Of a DNA stretch of 60,479 nt, positions 15,095 to 25,844 are shown one piece after another. Every line of letters begins with the position of its first letter. The first letter of the stretch is position 1. The notes under the pieces are model-generated. The model had not been told where the DNA came from. It saw nothing but the letters and a program-made list of their open reading frames with translations, and ran no database searches. Source of the DNA: Lysobacteraceae bacterium. Lineage in GTDB: Bacteria; Pseudomonadota; Gammaproteobacteria; Xanthomonadales; BQJN01. Where the stretch lies: positions 1 to 60,479 of the forward strand of contig BQJN01000010.1 of assembly GCA_021604725.1 (NCBI GenBank), given 5' to 3'. A program made the translations under genes and the position numbers.

Positions 15095-16045
15095 ATGTCG
15101 GTATCGATTGTCATCGTCGGATTTCATAGCTGGTCGGATATCGGCGAAGGGCTAGATGTGCTTGATCCGACCCAGTTCGAGGTGATCGTGGTCGACAACG
15201 TGCCAGAACCCAAGGTCGCCGAACAGTTTGCCCAACAGCACCCGAATATCAAGGTCATCAACAATCATGCCAACCTTGGCTTCGGTCACGGCTGCAACCT
15301 CGGTGCCGCAGCAGCCAGCGGCGACACCTTGCTGTTGTTAAATCCCGATGCGCGAGCCAAGGCGCATGTGATTTCCGCTATGGCTGAGCGCCTGACACAA
15401 TCGAATACCGCTGTTCTCACCACCCAACTGGTCGACCAGAACGGACGCAAAGCCAAGGCCGGCGATGTCTTTCCCAGCCTGTTGACCCTGTTTGGTCCGA
15501 TACGATCTTTAGTACGACGTCTGCGCAAACCTCGCAGCGACGGGCCGCTGCGTTTCGTCGATTGGGTCAGTGGCGCGGCTTTGATGATCCCAAGCCCACT
15601 GTTCAAGCAACTAGGTGGTTTTAGCGAGGACTATTTCATGTACTCCGAAGACGTCGACCTTTGCTACCGCGTCAGGCAATTGGGACATGAGGTGGCGATA
15701 GACGAGACCCTGTACATTGAGCATCGCCACGGCGGCAGCTCACGCGCGAACGATCAACTAGCCGCGCAAATGCGTACCGAGGCGATCAAGTCCAGGCATG
15801 TGTTCGCTTCGAAACATCTTGGCCCCGGCCACGCCTTGGCCTACCATGTCGCGCTGGCCAGCTCGCGTATGCTGCTGCCGCTGATGTTGTGGCCCTTGAG
15901 TCGGCTACTGCGCGGCAAGCTCAAGCAACGCGCCCTGATGGCACCATTGCTTCTCAACTACTTGAAAACACGTGTGTTGACCGGCACATGGGTGAGTGTA
16001 CGCGCACCCTCGCAACAGGCCGTCAACGCTGAAGGATCGACATGA
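15095..16045 (+). CDS. Family 2 glycosyltransferase, rhamnosyltransferase-like
   Basis: This is a 316-residue GT-A enzyme. The N terminus S-I-V-I-V-G-F and V-I-V-V-D-N form the nucleotide-binding strands. L-L-N-P-D-A supplies the usual metal-binding Asp, and W-V-S-G-A-A and [10 protein letters not shown] give the acceptor and catalytic region. The pattern is like rhamnosyl- or related transferases that act on cell-surface glycans; the dTDP-rhamnose genes at 30.8-34.2 kb could supply its donor. It starts four bases after DUF4287 and overlaps glnS by four bases (ATGA). Confidence 0.87.
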   Translation: MSVSIVIVGFHSWSDIGEGLDVLDPTQFEVIVVDNVPEPKVAEQFAQQHPNIKVINNHANLGFGHGCNLGAAAASGDTLLLLNPDARAKAHVISAMAERLTQSNTAVLTTQLVDQNGRKAKAGDVFPSLLTLFGPIRSLVRRLRKPRSDGPLRFVDWVSGAALMIPSPLFKQLGGFSEDYFMYSEDVDLCYRVRQLGHEVAIDETLYIEHRHGGSSRANDQLAAQMRTEAIKSRHVFASKHLGPGHALAYHVALASSRMLLPLMLWPLSRLLRGKLKQRALMAPLLLNYLKTRVLTGTWVSVRAPSQQAVNAEGST

Positions 16046-17724
16046 GCAAAAAGGCTTCCAACTTTATTCGCCATATCGTTGCCAACGATATAAAAAACAA
16101 CGTCAATGACGGCAAAGTCATGACGCGGTTTCCACCGGAGCCCAATGGCTACTTGCACATTGGCCACGCCAAATCGATTTGCCTGAACTTCGGTATCGCT
16201 CAGGAGTTTGACGGCCACTGCAACCTGCGCTTTGACGACACCAATCCGGCCAAAGAAAGCACCGAATTTGCCGAGTCGATCAAGCAGGATGTGAGCTGGC
16301 TGGGCTTCAAGTGGCATGGCGATGTCCACTATGCGTCCGACTACTTCGAAGCGCTCTACAACTACGCCGAACAGTTGATCAAGGATGGCCGCGCCTATGT
16401 CGACTCATCGACGGCCGACGAAATTCGCGAAATGCGCGGCACCCTGACCGAACCCGGCGTCAACAGCCCCTATCGTGATCGGCCGGCAGAAGAAAGCCTG
16501 GACCTGTTTCGTCGCATGCGCGCCGGTGAGTTTGAAGATGGCGCGCACGTGCTGCGAGCCAGGATCGATATGCAATCGCCCAACATCAACATGCGCGACC
16601 CACTGATTTACCGCATTCGTCACGTCGAACATCACCGAACCGGCGACCAGTGGTGCATTTATCCGTTGTACGACTTCACCCATTGCCTGTCGGACGCGCA
16701 GGAGCACATTACTCACTCGCTGTGTAGCCTGGAGTTTGAGGATCACCGGCCGCTGTACGACTGGTTCGTCGAAAACCTCCCAGTGCCAGCACGCCCGCGT
16801 CAGTACGAGTTTTCCAGGCTCAACTTGAAGTACACCGTGATGAGCAAGCGCAAGCTGGCTCAATTGGTTGAAGAAGGTCATGTTGATGGCTGGGACGACC
16901 CGCGCATGCCGACGATCTCTGGCATGCCCCGCCGTGGCTATACACCGGCGTCGCTACGCGAGTTCTGTGAACGCATCGGCGTCACCAAAAAAGTGAATAC
17001 GGTCGAGATGGGGGTGCTTGAACATGCGGTCAGAGAAGATCTGGATGCCACAGCGCCGCGTGCCAGCGTAGTGCTTGATCCGATCAAGATCGTGCTCACC
17101 AACTACCCCGAGGGCGAGACCGAATACCTGGACATGCCCAATCACCCCAAGGACGACACCATGGGTGTGCGGCAGGTGCCATTCAGCCGTGAAATCTATA
17201 TCGAGCGCGAGGACTTCATGGAAGACCCGCCAGCGAAGTATTTTCGTCTGCGCCCCGGTGGTGAGGTGCGTCTGCGCCGCGCCTACATCATCAAGTGCGA
17301 GCAAGTGATCAAAAACGAAGCCGGCGATGTGGTCGAGCTGCGCTGCTCCCATGACCCGAATTCACGATCCGGTATGGAAGGCAGCAAGCGCAAGGTCAAA
17401 GGTATTATTCATTGGGTATCAGCACCGCATGCCGTGGACGCTACAGTGCGTGTATATGACCGCCTGTTTGTGCGTGGCAACCCCGACAACGCCAAGGACG
17501 AGCGCCCGTTTACCGACTACCTCAACCCCGACTCATTGGCAGTGATTGAAGGGGCCAAGGCCGAACCCTCTCTGGCCAAGGCCAAGCCTGAACAAGGGTA
17601 TCAGTTCGAACGCTTGGGCTACTTCTGTGCCGATCGCTACGATCACAGCGCAGATCAGCTGGTATTTAATCGCACCGTCACCCTGCGCGACACCTGGGCG
17701 AAAATCGAGGCGGCGGACGGATAG
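16042..17724 (+). CDS. glnS: Glutaminyl-tRNA synthetase
   Basis: This enzyme charges tRNA-Gln in the cytosol. The protein is 560 residues, typical of the proteobacterial enzyme. The class I HIGH motif is H39-I-G-H42 within [12 protein letters not shown], and the KMSKS loop is the GlnS-type variant T-V-M-S-K-R-K. The C-terminal beta-barrel anticodon-binding domain is complete. The start overlaps the stop of the glycosyltransferase gene, which makes expression coupling likely. Confidence 0.96.
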   Translation: MSKKASNFIRHIVANDIKNNVNDGKVMTRFPPEPNGYLHIGHAKSICLNFGIAQEFDGHCNLRFDDTNPAKESTEFAESIKQDVSWLGFKWHGDVHYASDYFEALYNYAEQLIKDGRAYVDSSTADEIREMRGTLTEPGVNSPYRDRPAEESLDLFRRMRAGEFEDGAHVLRARIDMQSPNINMRDPLIYRIRHVEHHRTGDQWCIYPLYDFTHCLSDAQEHITHSLCSLEFEDHRPLYDWFVENLPVPARPRQYEFSRLNLKYTVMSKRKLAQLVEEGHVDGWDDPRMPTISGMPRRGYTPASLREFCERIGVTKKVNTVEMGVLEHAVREDLDATAPRASVVLDPIKIVLTNYPEGETEYLDMPNHPKDDTMGVRQVPFSREIYIEREDFMEDPPAKYFRLRPGGEVRLRRAYIIKCEQVIKNEAGDVVELRCSHDPNSRSGMEGSKRKVKGIIHWVSAPHAVDATVRVYDRLFVRGNPDNAKDERPFTDYLNPDSLAVIEGAKAEPSLAKAKPEQGYQFERLGYFCADRYDHSADQLVFNRTVTLRDTWAKIEAADG

Positions 17725-17763
17725 TTTTTGTCCGCGACTGTGCTCGAGCAAGAAACCACTGCA

Positions 17764-17803
17764 GACAAAACAAAACCGGGCGCGGCATCCTGCCGGCCCG
17801 GTT
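17764..17803 (-). terminator. Intrinsic terminator for the leftward His/Tyr/Gly-rich gene
   Basis: A GC-rich hairpin (aaccggg with cccggtt, plus cggca with tgccg) at 17774-17803 is followed, on the minus strand, by TTGTTTTGTC. It lies between convergent genes and may also block glnS read-through, although the + strand lacks a T tract. Confidence 0.7.
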
Positions 17804-17886
17804 CCATCCCACGAAAGCTGAGTGTTGTGACGAATGCTTTCAATCCGAGGGGAGAGTCTCGTATGTGGGATTCAACCTAATACCCG

Positions 17887-18315
17887 TTAATAACCATAGT
17901 GGTAATGGTCGTGCCGTTTGTCCCAGGTTCTGTAGTAGTAGGTTCTTTCAACCACAAAACTCTCAGCGCCAGGGCAGTACCAGTCATTCGATACGCGTCG
18001 ATAATATGACCCGTAAACCGGCCTGTAGTTCACTGCAAATCCAAAGCCATATCGCGGGCCGGAGTAGTAGCGATAGCCATGACGTGGACCGTAGTAACGA
18101 TTCTGCGACCAGTAGCCACCGTCATAGTGTCGTCGGTGGTGCCGAGGCTTGTACGTGGAGTAACCACGATAGTGTCGATCAACGTGTCCGCTATGGTGGC
18201 CACCGTGATAACCGCCATGCCCACCGTGGCCCCGACCATGACCACCGGCGCTTGCGGTTGCGCTGGCCAACGCCAAAATGGTGATAGACAACAGGGTTAA
18301 TGTAGTGCGTTTCAT
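17887..18315 (-). CDS. Exported His/Tyr/Gly-rich small protein
   Basis: This is a 142-residue protein with a clear signal peptide (M-K-R-T-T-L, hydrophobic core, A-S-A-G-G). The mature part is a low-complexity run of Gly, His, Tyr and Arg, such as G-H-G-G-H-G-G-Y-H-G-G-H-H, and has only one Cys. An AGGAGG Shine-Dalgarno seven bases before the ATG supports the start. I recognise no enzyme family. The His density suggests metal binding or a surface matrix role; that is inference. Confidence 0.78.
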   Translation of the reverse strand: MKRTTLTLLSITILALASATASAGGHGRGHGGHGGYHGGHHSGHVDRHYRGYSTYKPRHHRRHYDGGYWSQNRYYGPRHGYRYYSGPRYGFGFAVNYRPVYGSYYRRVSNDWYCPGAESFVVERTYYYRTWDKRHDHYHYGY

Positions 18316-18492
18316 ATCGAACCTCCTAAAACTTGCTGGTTCGAGCTCTACGATACGGATCAGCGCTGAATGAAAGCTGAACGTAACTTTTGATCGCTCA
18401 GTTCGTATCAGACAACAACAGCCGGATATGACATTGGACCCGTGGGTCCAGGTTCGTCATTACAGTCCAAATGCAACATGGGAACACCGCCA

Positions 18493-19161
18493 ATGCGCCG
18501 CACATTCAAAACCACGCTTTCAGTCATTGCTGCTCTCAGCCTCAGCGCCTGCGTGATCGACGCACGCCGCGCCGACACCGCACTGGGTGAACCTCGCATC
18601 GTCGAACGTGACATTGCGCCTGACACCCGATTGGAAATTCGCATTCCCGCCGGCGACCTCGACATCAGCGCCGCCAGCACTGACGGCCGGCTGCGAGCTG
18701 AAGCACGCGTGCGTTGCCCCGATCTTGAATCAAAATGCGCCAAGCGCCTGGCTGATCTCGACTTCGTTCTGGAACAGCGCGACGGCCGACTGAAGCTGGG
18801 GTTCAATCACAATTCGTCCTGGTCGTTTCGGGAAGGTGAGATCCGGGTCCGCGTCGACGTGCCGCCAACTCAATCACTGCTGTTGGATGTTACTGGCGGC
18901 GATGTCAGCATCAAAGATGTCGACACCTGTCTGACCGTCAACATGGAAGCTGGCGACTTGCGGGTCGACCTGCCCGCCGACAATGTGCGCTCAGCCTTGG
19001 TAGACACGGGCATGGGCGACGCCTCACTGGTCGTCAAAGGGCGAACATATTCGCGACGCTCAATGCTGGTTGGAGCCGAGGGTGAATGGATGGGCGGCGC
19101 GGGTCACTGCGACATCGATATTGATTTGCAGGCGGGCGATGCCAGGGTGGAGCTTTATTGA
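18493..19161 (+). CDS. DUF4097-like putative lipoprotein
   Basis: The ATG at 18493 gives a protein of about 222 residues with M-R-R-T-F-K-T and a lipobox L-S-A-C, so it is probably a lipoprotein. Upstream ATGs at 18442 and 18478 are in frame, but GGAA sits at a good distance before 18493. The body is a repeating beta structure (G-D-L-D-I-S-A, G-G-D-V-S-I-K-D, A-G-D-L-R-V-D), as in the DUF4097 adhesin-like beta-helix family. The function is unknown. Confidence 0.72.
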   Translation: MRRTFKTTLSVIAALSLSACVIDARRADTALGEPRIVERDIAPDTRLEIRIPAGDLDISAASTDGRLRAEARVRCPDLESKCAKRLADLDFVLEQRDGRLKLGFNHNSSWSFREGEIRVRVDVPPTQSLLLDVTGGDVSIKDVDTCLTVNMEAGDLRVDLPADNVRSALVDTGMGDASLVVKGRTYSRRSMLVGAEGEWMGGAGHCDIDIDLQAGDARVELY

Positions 19162-19197
19162 GGGGCGCACTCGCCATGTTCGAGTCGCTTGACGCCC

Positions 19198-19710
19198 TTA
19201 GCTTTTAACGCCGCCAAACCAGCTGCCAAGACTGAAGATGAAATAGAAGAACAGTCCATACTTCAACGCACTGTAGATGGCGATCCGGTTCTCGAAAACG
19301 GTAGATTGCAGACCTAGACCCCAGGCACTGGAAAAAACCCGATGCCCTGACTCTAAACCAGCGAGTATGGCGTTGGTCGCTGCCGCGCCGATGACCACTG
19401 ATGCGAACAACACCGCGAGCGGTTCGACATAGCCATTCGTCAGAACAGCAATCGCACTATTTGTCAATATCCCAGCAGACAGAAGACCGGCGGCGATTCG
19501 GGTAATCAATACCGAGGCGCCCGGTTTCCTTTCCATTGACCAATAGGCGGCAAGGTATAGCGAGCCGGGTACAAGAAACATAAACATCGCGAAAACGTTT
19601 TCAACACCAAGGTCTTCGCCCTCCACAAACAGTCTCATCAAGAACCCCATGAGTGGTACGAAGCAAAGAAACGCACCGGCGACCAATTGAAATGGAGCTT
19701 GTTTGCTCAC
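19198..19710 (-). CDS. Small integral membrane protein of unknown function
   Basis: With a GTG start at 19710 (preceded by GGGAAGG), the protein is about 170 residues with four to five hydrophobic segments. No family is recognised. An ATG at 19824 extends the frame, but that extension is encoded by the 147-bp repeat copy 2, so it is probably not real. Codons and gene position look ordinary. Confidence 0.6.
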   Translation of the reverse strand: MSKQAPFQLVAGAFLCFVPLMGFLMRLFVEGEDLGVENVFAMFMFLVPGSLYLAAYWSMERKPGASVLITRIAAGLLSAGILTNSAIAVLTNGYVEPLAVLFASVVIGAAATNAILAGLESGHRVFSSAWGLGLQSTVFENRIAIYSALKYGLFFYFIFSLGSWFGGVKS

Positions 19711-19731
19711 AGCCTTCCCTACTCTAAATGA

Positions 19732-19878
19732 GGGTGTTGCAATAGTCCGCCCTGGACTAGCAACACCACGGAACCCGAGTAGTGCGGCATCGGATTCATT
19801 ACAATTCAATAACTTAGAAGCCATCGAAATGGCGATACGTCCATGAATCGCGAGAGGCTGTAGTTTCGCGACAGCCTC
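19732..19878 (-). repeat. 147-bp dispersed repeat, copy 2
   Basis: The reverse complement matches 4930-5076 over the same 147 bp, most strongly at both ends. Stems gaggctg/cagcctc and gtgttgctagtcc/ggactattgcaacac are present. It lies upstream of a leftward membrane-protein gene and downstream of a leftward barrel gene, in the opposite orientation to copy 1 relative to transcription. Confidence 0.85.
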
Positions 19879-19959
19879 TAACTACAAGCGAAGTATAGCG
19901 GCAACAGTCCGCTTAGTCGTTGTTGTATTGATCGACTGGACGGAAAAGACGCATGTGAG

Positions 19960-21084
19960 TTAGAAAGTGTACGTCGCCCCCAAAAAGCCTTTGATCACAT
20001 AGTCTTCGTCGACTAGCGGGCTGTCGCGCAGCTCGCTGCCGAGACGTTCGGCGGACAGGTTGAACAGCAAGCGCCAGTCCTCGGTCATTTCGAACAGTGT
20101 GCTGACACCGATACCCACTGAGCTGGAACTGCCCGGCAGATAGGTGGGCCGACTCGCTGTCGCCTGCGCCAGCGGAACACCGAATTCGTAATTTGCCAGG
20201 TCGGAGCTAAGCCAATTGGCTGTCAGTTGCGGGGTCAAACGTGCAACGCCAATCTGGAATGACCGACGAAAGTTGGCACTCGCCAGACCACCGCCGAACT
20301 CATTCAACAGATCATGCTGATAGTTGACACCAAGTTCGAAGCCGTTACCGAGCTCAAACTGCGCCCCCAACCCTGCCATCACAGTGCCATTTCGATCGCC
20401 CAAGCCAGCCAGAATCGGGCTGTCATCTTCCTCGTAAGCGCTAACCCGATAGCTGGCATCGATCGCCAAACGGGCGCGACCGCTGCCGACAATACCAAAG
20501 CGCAGTGCCGGTCCAAACCACTGCAGGCGCTCGCCTACGTAAGTAACCGCCGGGATAGCCTGATAAACCGACTCACTTGAGTCAATGTACGGGCTGCTTT
20601 GACCGATCACACCGACGCCCAGGCCCCAACGCCCACGCTCGCCCAAGACCTGGTATAGCTCCAGCTCGAGTGTAGTCAGTTGACCTTCCGCGGCAACGAT
20701 GAGTGCTCGCTCAAAACTGGGTGGGCCCTTGGGCCGATAGCCATTCGACAATGCCAGGCGTTCACGTGGAATGCCGATAAAGTTCTTGTCCAGTCGACCG
20801 TTGCCATTCTCGTCGTAATACACCAGTACGGCGATCGGACCGCTCGGCACATCAGCGACCACGTAGCGGTTGTCTGCAGTCACACTTTCAGTTTGCTGCA
20901 CTACAGGATCACGAAAATCACCGAAAGCATCGGCATTGGTGTATATCTGAAAAATCAGCTGCCCGGACGGCGGTGGGTTAACCAGGCTCACCTGCAATTC
21001 AGCGGCATAAGCGTCGAATCCGAGGTTGCAGAGCAGCGCGAACAGCAACGACCTGGCGTAGCGTTTGGCTTGTTGAACAGACAT
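19960..21084 (-). CDS. DUF2141 fused to MipA/OmpV-family outer-membrane barrel
   Basis: This is a protein of about 374 residues. After a signal peptide, residues about 30-135 resemble DUF2141, with D-E-N-G-N-G-R-L-D and G-I-P-R-E-R. From about 150 to the end the protein is a MipA/OmpV-like barrel (G-L-G-V-G-V-I-G, A-I-P-A-V-T-Y, ending G-A-T-Y-T-F with the expected aromatic last residue). An ATG at 21096 is also possible, but GGAATGGA before 21084 favours the latter. MipA-type proteins sit in the outer membrane; the DUF2141 module probably lies in the periplasm or at the surface. The fusion is unusual. Confidence 0.8.
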   Translation of the reverse strand: MSVQQAKRYARSLLFALLCNLGFDAYAAELQVSLVNPPPSGQLIFQIYTNADAFGDFRDPVVQQTESVTADNRYVVADVPSGPIAVLVYYDENGNGRLDKNFIGIPRERLALSNGYRPKGPPSFERALIVAAEGQLTTLELELYQVLGERGRWGLGVGVIGQSSPYIDSSESVYQAIPAVTYVGERLQWFGPALRFGIVGSGRARLAIDASYRVSAYEEDDSPILAGLGDRNGTVMAGLGAQFELGNGFELGVNYQHDLLNEFGGGLASANFRRSFQIGVARLTPQLTANWLSSDLANYEFGVPLAQATASRPTYLPGSSSSVGIGVSTLFEMTEDWRLLFNLSAERLGSELRDSPLVDEDYVIKGFLGATYTF

Positions 21085-21159
21085 CTTCCATTCCATTACG
21101 TGATCAAGGCCGCTATGGTCGCTGGCAGGCTGTGAATGTGCCGTGAAGCCGCTTGCCGG

Positions 21160-22425
21160 CTACGATTCGGTGGAAGACCTGGATTGACGCCCAGTGATAA
21201 GCCTGGCTCCCCGGTCAAAGGTGATGTATGACCAGAACCACTGCAACGCCACCAACAGTCTGCTCTTGGTGCCAATCAAAAAGTAGATGTGAGCAATGCC
21301 CCAACCCCACCAGGCTAGCCAGCCGCTGAGTTTGATCCGGCCAAAGTCAATCACCGCCGAACGCCGACCGATGGTCGCCAAATTGCCGCTGTCACGGTAT
21401 TTGAACGGGGCCAGGTCCTTTCCAGCCAGGCTGGCGGCGATGGCTCGCCCGACATAGGCCCCAGCCTGCTTGGCCGCCGGTGCAATACCCGGCAGTGGCT
21501 CTCCATCGATACTCAATGCAGCCGTGTCGCCAATGGTGAAAACTCCGTCGCACTGCGGCACCGAAAAATCAGGCGCGACCTGGACACGCCCTACCCGATC
21601 GCACTCAGCACCCAGCCATTGACCGGCCGGAGAAGCAGCAACGCCAGCGGCCCACAACACGGTGGCTGCCGGCAACCGCTCCTCGCCAATCATCACGCCC
21701 TCTGCATCGCAGGCGGTAATGGGCGTTCCAAGACGCACCTCAACGCCGAGCTTTTGTAATGATTTCAATGCTTTGGCAGAAAGATCAGGTGGCATGGCCG
21801 AAAGCACGCGATCGCCGGCCTCGACCAATACAATGCGAGTTGATCTGGGGTCGATCTTTCTGAAGTCCCGCGCCAGAGTCTTGTGAGCCAGCTCAGCAAT
21901 CGTTCCCGCCAACTCGACACCGGTGGGCCCGGCGCCAACCACAACCACAGTCAGCCAACGCGGCTGCGCGTCAGTCGGTGCCATTTCCGCCTGCTCAAAG
22001 GCCAGCAGGATGCGACGCCGGATCATCGTTGCATCATCCACCGATTTTAGTCCTGGCGCGTACTCAGCCCATTGGTCATTGCCAAAATAGGCATGGCGAG
22101 CACCGGTAGCCAACACCAGGCAATCGTAGGCAAGCGGCTCACCTGATTGCAGTTGTACCTGCTTCCTACTGACGTCAACATCAACAACGCAGTCGAGCCG
22201 AACCGATACATTGGCTTGATTGCGCACTAGACGACGAATCGGCCAGGCGATCTCGGCGGGCGATAGTCCGGCGGTTGCAACCTGATATAACAGAGGCTGA
22301 AATAGATGGTAGTTGTGACGGTCTATTAATGTGATGTCGACGTCGACCTTGGCCAGCGAGCGAACACAGCTCAAGCCGCCAAAACCCGCGCCGACAACAA
22401 CAACATGCGGCCTGTTAGTGGTCAT
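21160..22425 (-). CDS. ndh: Type II NADH dehydrogenase (NDH-2)
   Basis: This single-subunit, non-proton-pumping NADH:quinone oxidoreductase acts at the inner membrane. The FAD-binding G-A-G-F-G-G is at residues about 12-17. D-R-H-N-Y-H-L-F-Q-P-L-L-Y-Q is the family signature, V-V-G-A-G-P-T-G-V-E-L-A-G binds NADH, and G-V-F-T-I-G-D-T-A closes the second FAD site. The start is set at the ATG at 22425, which precedes the dinucleotide fold directly; a longer reading to 22500 would overlap the divergent gene. Confidence 0.94.
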   Translation of the reverse strand: MTTNRPHVVVVGAGFGGLSCVRSLAKVDVDITLIDRHNYHLFQPLLYQVATAGLSPAEIAWPIRRLVRNQANVSVRLDCVVDVDVSRKQVQLQSGEPLAYDCLVLATGARHAYFGNDQWAEYAPGLKSVDDATMIRRRILLAFEQAEMAPTDAQPRWLTVVVVGAGPTGVELAGTIAELAHKTLARDFRKIDPRSTRIVLVEAGDRVLSAMPPDLSAKALKSLQKLGVEVRLGTPITACDAEGVMIGEERLPAATVLWAAGVAASPAGQWLGAECDRVGRVQVAPDFSVPQCDGVFTIGDTAALSIDGEPLPGIAPAAKQAGAYVGRAIAASLAGKDLAPFKYRDSGNLATIGRRSAVIDFGRIKLSGWLAWWGWGIAHIYFLIGTKSRLLVALQWFWSYITFDRGARLITGRQSRSSTES

Positions 22426-22472
22426 CGAACTATAGTAACCCGCGGATTGACCCGATTTTAAGGAGAAACATT

Positions 22473-23018
22473 GTGGCGCTGACAAGGATTCTGATCGCAT
22501 TCGTTGGCCTGCTGGGACTGATGACAGCCGTCGCCGCCCAAGAGCAGCCTCGCAACGACGACAGTGACATGACAGCCGAGCGCATTCACGCGCTGGTGGA
22601 ACGCATCGATGCCGAAGCCCAGCGACAGGAAAACTTTTGGCAGTTTAGTCTCAAGGAACGCATCGTCATGATCGTCATCGACACTGAAGCCGATCGCATG
22701 CGAATCATCTCACCGATTGTCAAAAATGAAGACGTGCCGATCGAGATTTACACGCGCATGCTGCAAGCCAACTTTGACTCGGCCCTCGACGCCCGCTATG
22801 CCATCGCCAATGAGATCATTTGGGGTGCCTATATTCACCCGCTACGGTCATTGACGGACGAGGAACTGCTGAGCGGCATTGCACAAGTGGTGACGGTTGC
22901 AGACACCTTTGGCACCACCTACTCATCTGGTGCGCTGATCTACGGTGGCGGTGACAGCAACGAGGAAATCGACAAGCTCTATCAAGAGTTGATGGACCTG
23001 TTGAACCCGGTTATTTGA
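22473..23018 (+). CDS. Exported protein of unknown function, YbjN-like fold
   Basis: This is a 181-residue protein starting with GTG at 22473; AAGGAG seven bases upstream supports it. A signal peptide ends A-V-A-A-Q. The body (M-R-I-I-S-P-I, L-D-A-R-Y-A-I-A-N, then I-H-P-L-R-S-L-T-D-E-E-L) resembles the small alpha/beta fold of YbjN and type III chaperones. That resemblance is from pattern only. It is divergent from ndh. Confidence 0.6.
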   Translation: MALTRILIAFVGLLGLMTAVAAQEQPRNDDSDMTAERIHALVERIDAEAQRQENFWQFSLKERIVMIVIDTEADRMRIISPIVKNEDVPIEIYTRMLQANFDSALDARYAIANEIIWGAYIHPLRSLTDEELLSGIAQVVTVADTFGTTYSSGALIYGGGDSNEEIDKLYQELMDLLNPVI

Positions 23019-23034
23019 GGTCGTGGTGGGACCC

Positions 23035-23053
23035 AGCCCGAACATCGCGGGCT
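23035..23053. terminator. Weak bidirectional hairpin between convergent genes
   Basis: agcccg at 23035-23040 pairs with cgggct at 23048-23053. It lies between the 22473 gene and ligA, which converge here. There is no clear T tract, so the call is tentative. Confidence 0.35.
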
Positions 23054-23059
23054 AGGCTG

Positions 23060-25084
<2,025 letters not shown>

Positions 25085-25133
25085 TCACCTGGCTGGGTCG
25101 ATTGCATCGTTTGGACTGATTGAACAGTCAAGG

Positions 25134-25844
25134 CTAGCGAACAGTCCTGACCGCCTGCTTTCGATCGTACTCGCGCATTTCCTCTCGAATACTGGCGATA
25201 CGTTGTCTGGACAGCACACTATGTCTGTCATCCGTCACCCGACCATCGAGCAGTTCGCCCAGTCGCTGTGCTGCTGGCAACATGACATCCCAGGTGTCCA
25301 GTGCTGACAACGGGGCCGGCAAGGTCATGAACAAGGTCAAACCCGGTGACTGAAAACCGGCCATGGCATCGGGGTCGAAAATACCGGGGCGGGTCATGTT
25401 GGCGACGCTGAAAAGTACGCGTTTATTTCCGCCAACATCCTGACGTCGATGATAGATCGACATGTCCCCGAACTCGACGCCGGTCTTGTCCAGAGCCTCG
25501 GCCATTTTCAGGCCGGTGAATAGCTCGCCTGCTCTGGCCTCAACGTTGAGCACCACCACACGATCAGGGTCGGTCGGCGGCCGCTCAGGGGTGCCAGGGT
25601 CGTCACGCAGGTCGATTTCAGACCCGACCGGATCATTGTCGCGCACGATCAGCGACTCAAGACGTTTCAATTCCTTGCGCAGACCGTCATCAGCAGGCAC
25701 ATCGACCTCACCATCGACGACCGGATCAATCCGTTGCTGACCGGCCGCACCTGGATTGACGGACCGGCTGCGTTTGCCGAAGAAGTACACGCCAGCGACA
25801 ATCAGCGCGCCGACCAGCAATAGTATCCAGCGTAACTCTGGCAT
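25134..25844 (-). CDS. zipA: Cell division protein ZipA
   Basis: This 236-residue protein has an N-terminal membrane anchor (W-I-L-L-L-V-G-A-L-I-V-A-G-V-Y-F-F), a charged linker (about 30-90) and a C-terminal FtsZ-binding domain with L-N-V-E-A-R, G-V-E-F-G-D-M-S-I-Y-H-R and P-G-I-F-D. The linker is short compared with E. coli ZipA. It shares one base with the smc stop (TGATG), so the two are translationally coupled. The position between smc and ligA is typical of gammaproteobacteria. Confidence 0.9.
   Translation of the reverse strand: MPELRWILLLVGALIVAGVYFFGKRSRSVNPGAAGQQRIDPVVDGEVDVPADDGLRKELKRLESLIVRDNDPVGSEIDLRDDPGTPERPPTDPDRVVVLNVEARAGELFTGLKMAEALDKTGVEFGDMSIYHRRQDVGGNKRVLFSVANMTRPGIFDPDAMAGFQSPGLTLFMTLPAPLSALDTWDVMLPAAQRLGELLDGRVTDDRHSVLSRQRIASIREEMREYDRKQAVRTVR

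Noticed and set aside
14368-15114. A long leftward open frame opposite the DUF4287 gene
   Set aside because: No recognisable protein; the rightward frame has a known domain and a tight junction with the next gene.
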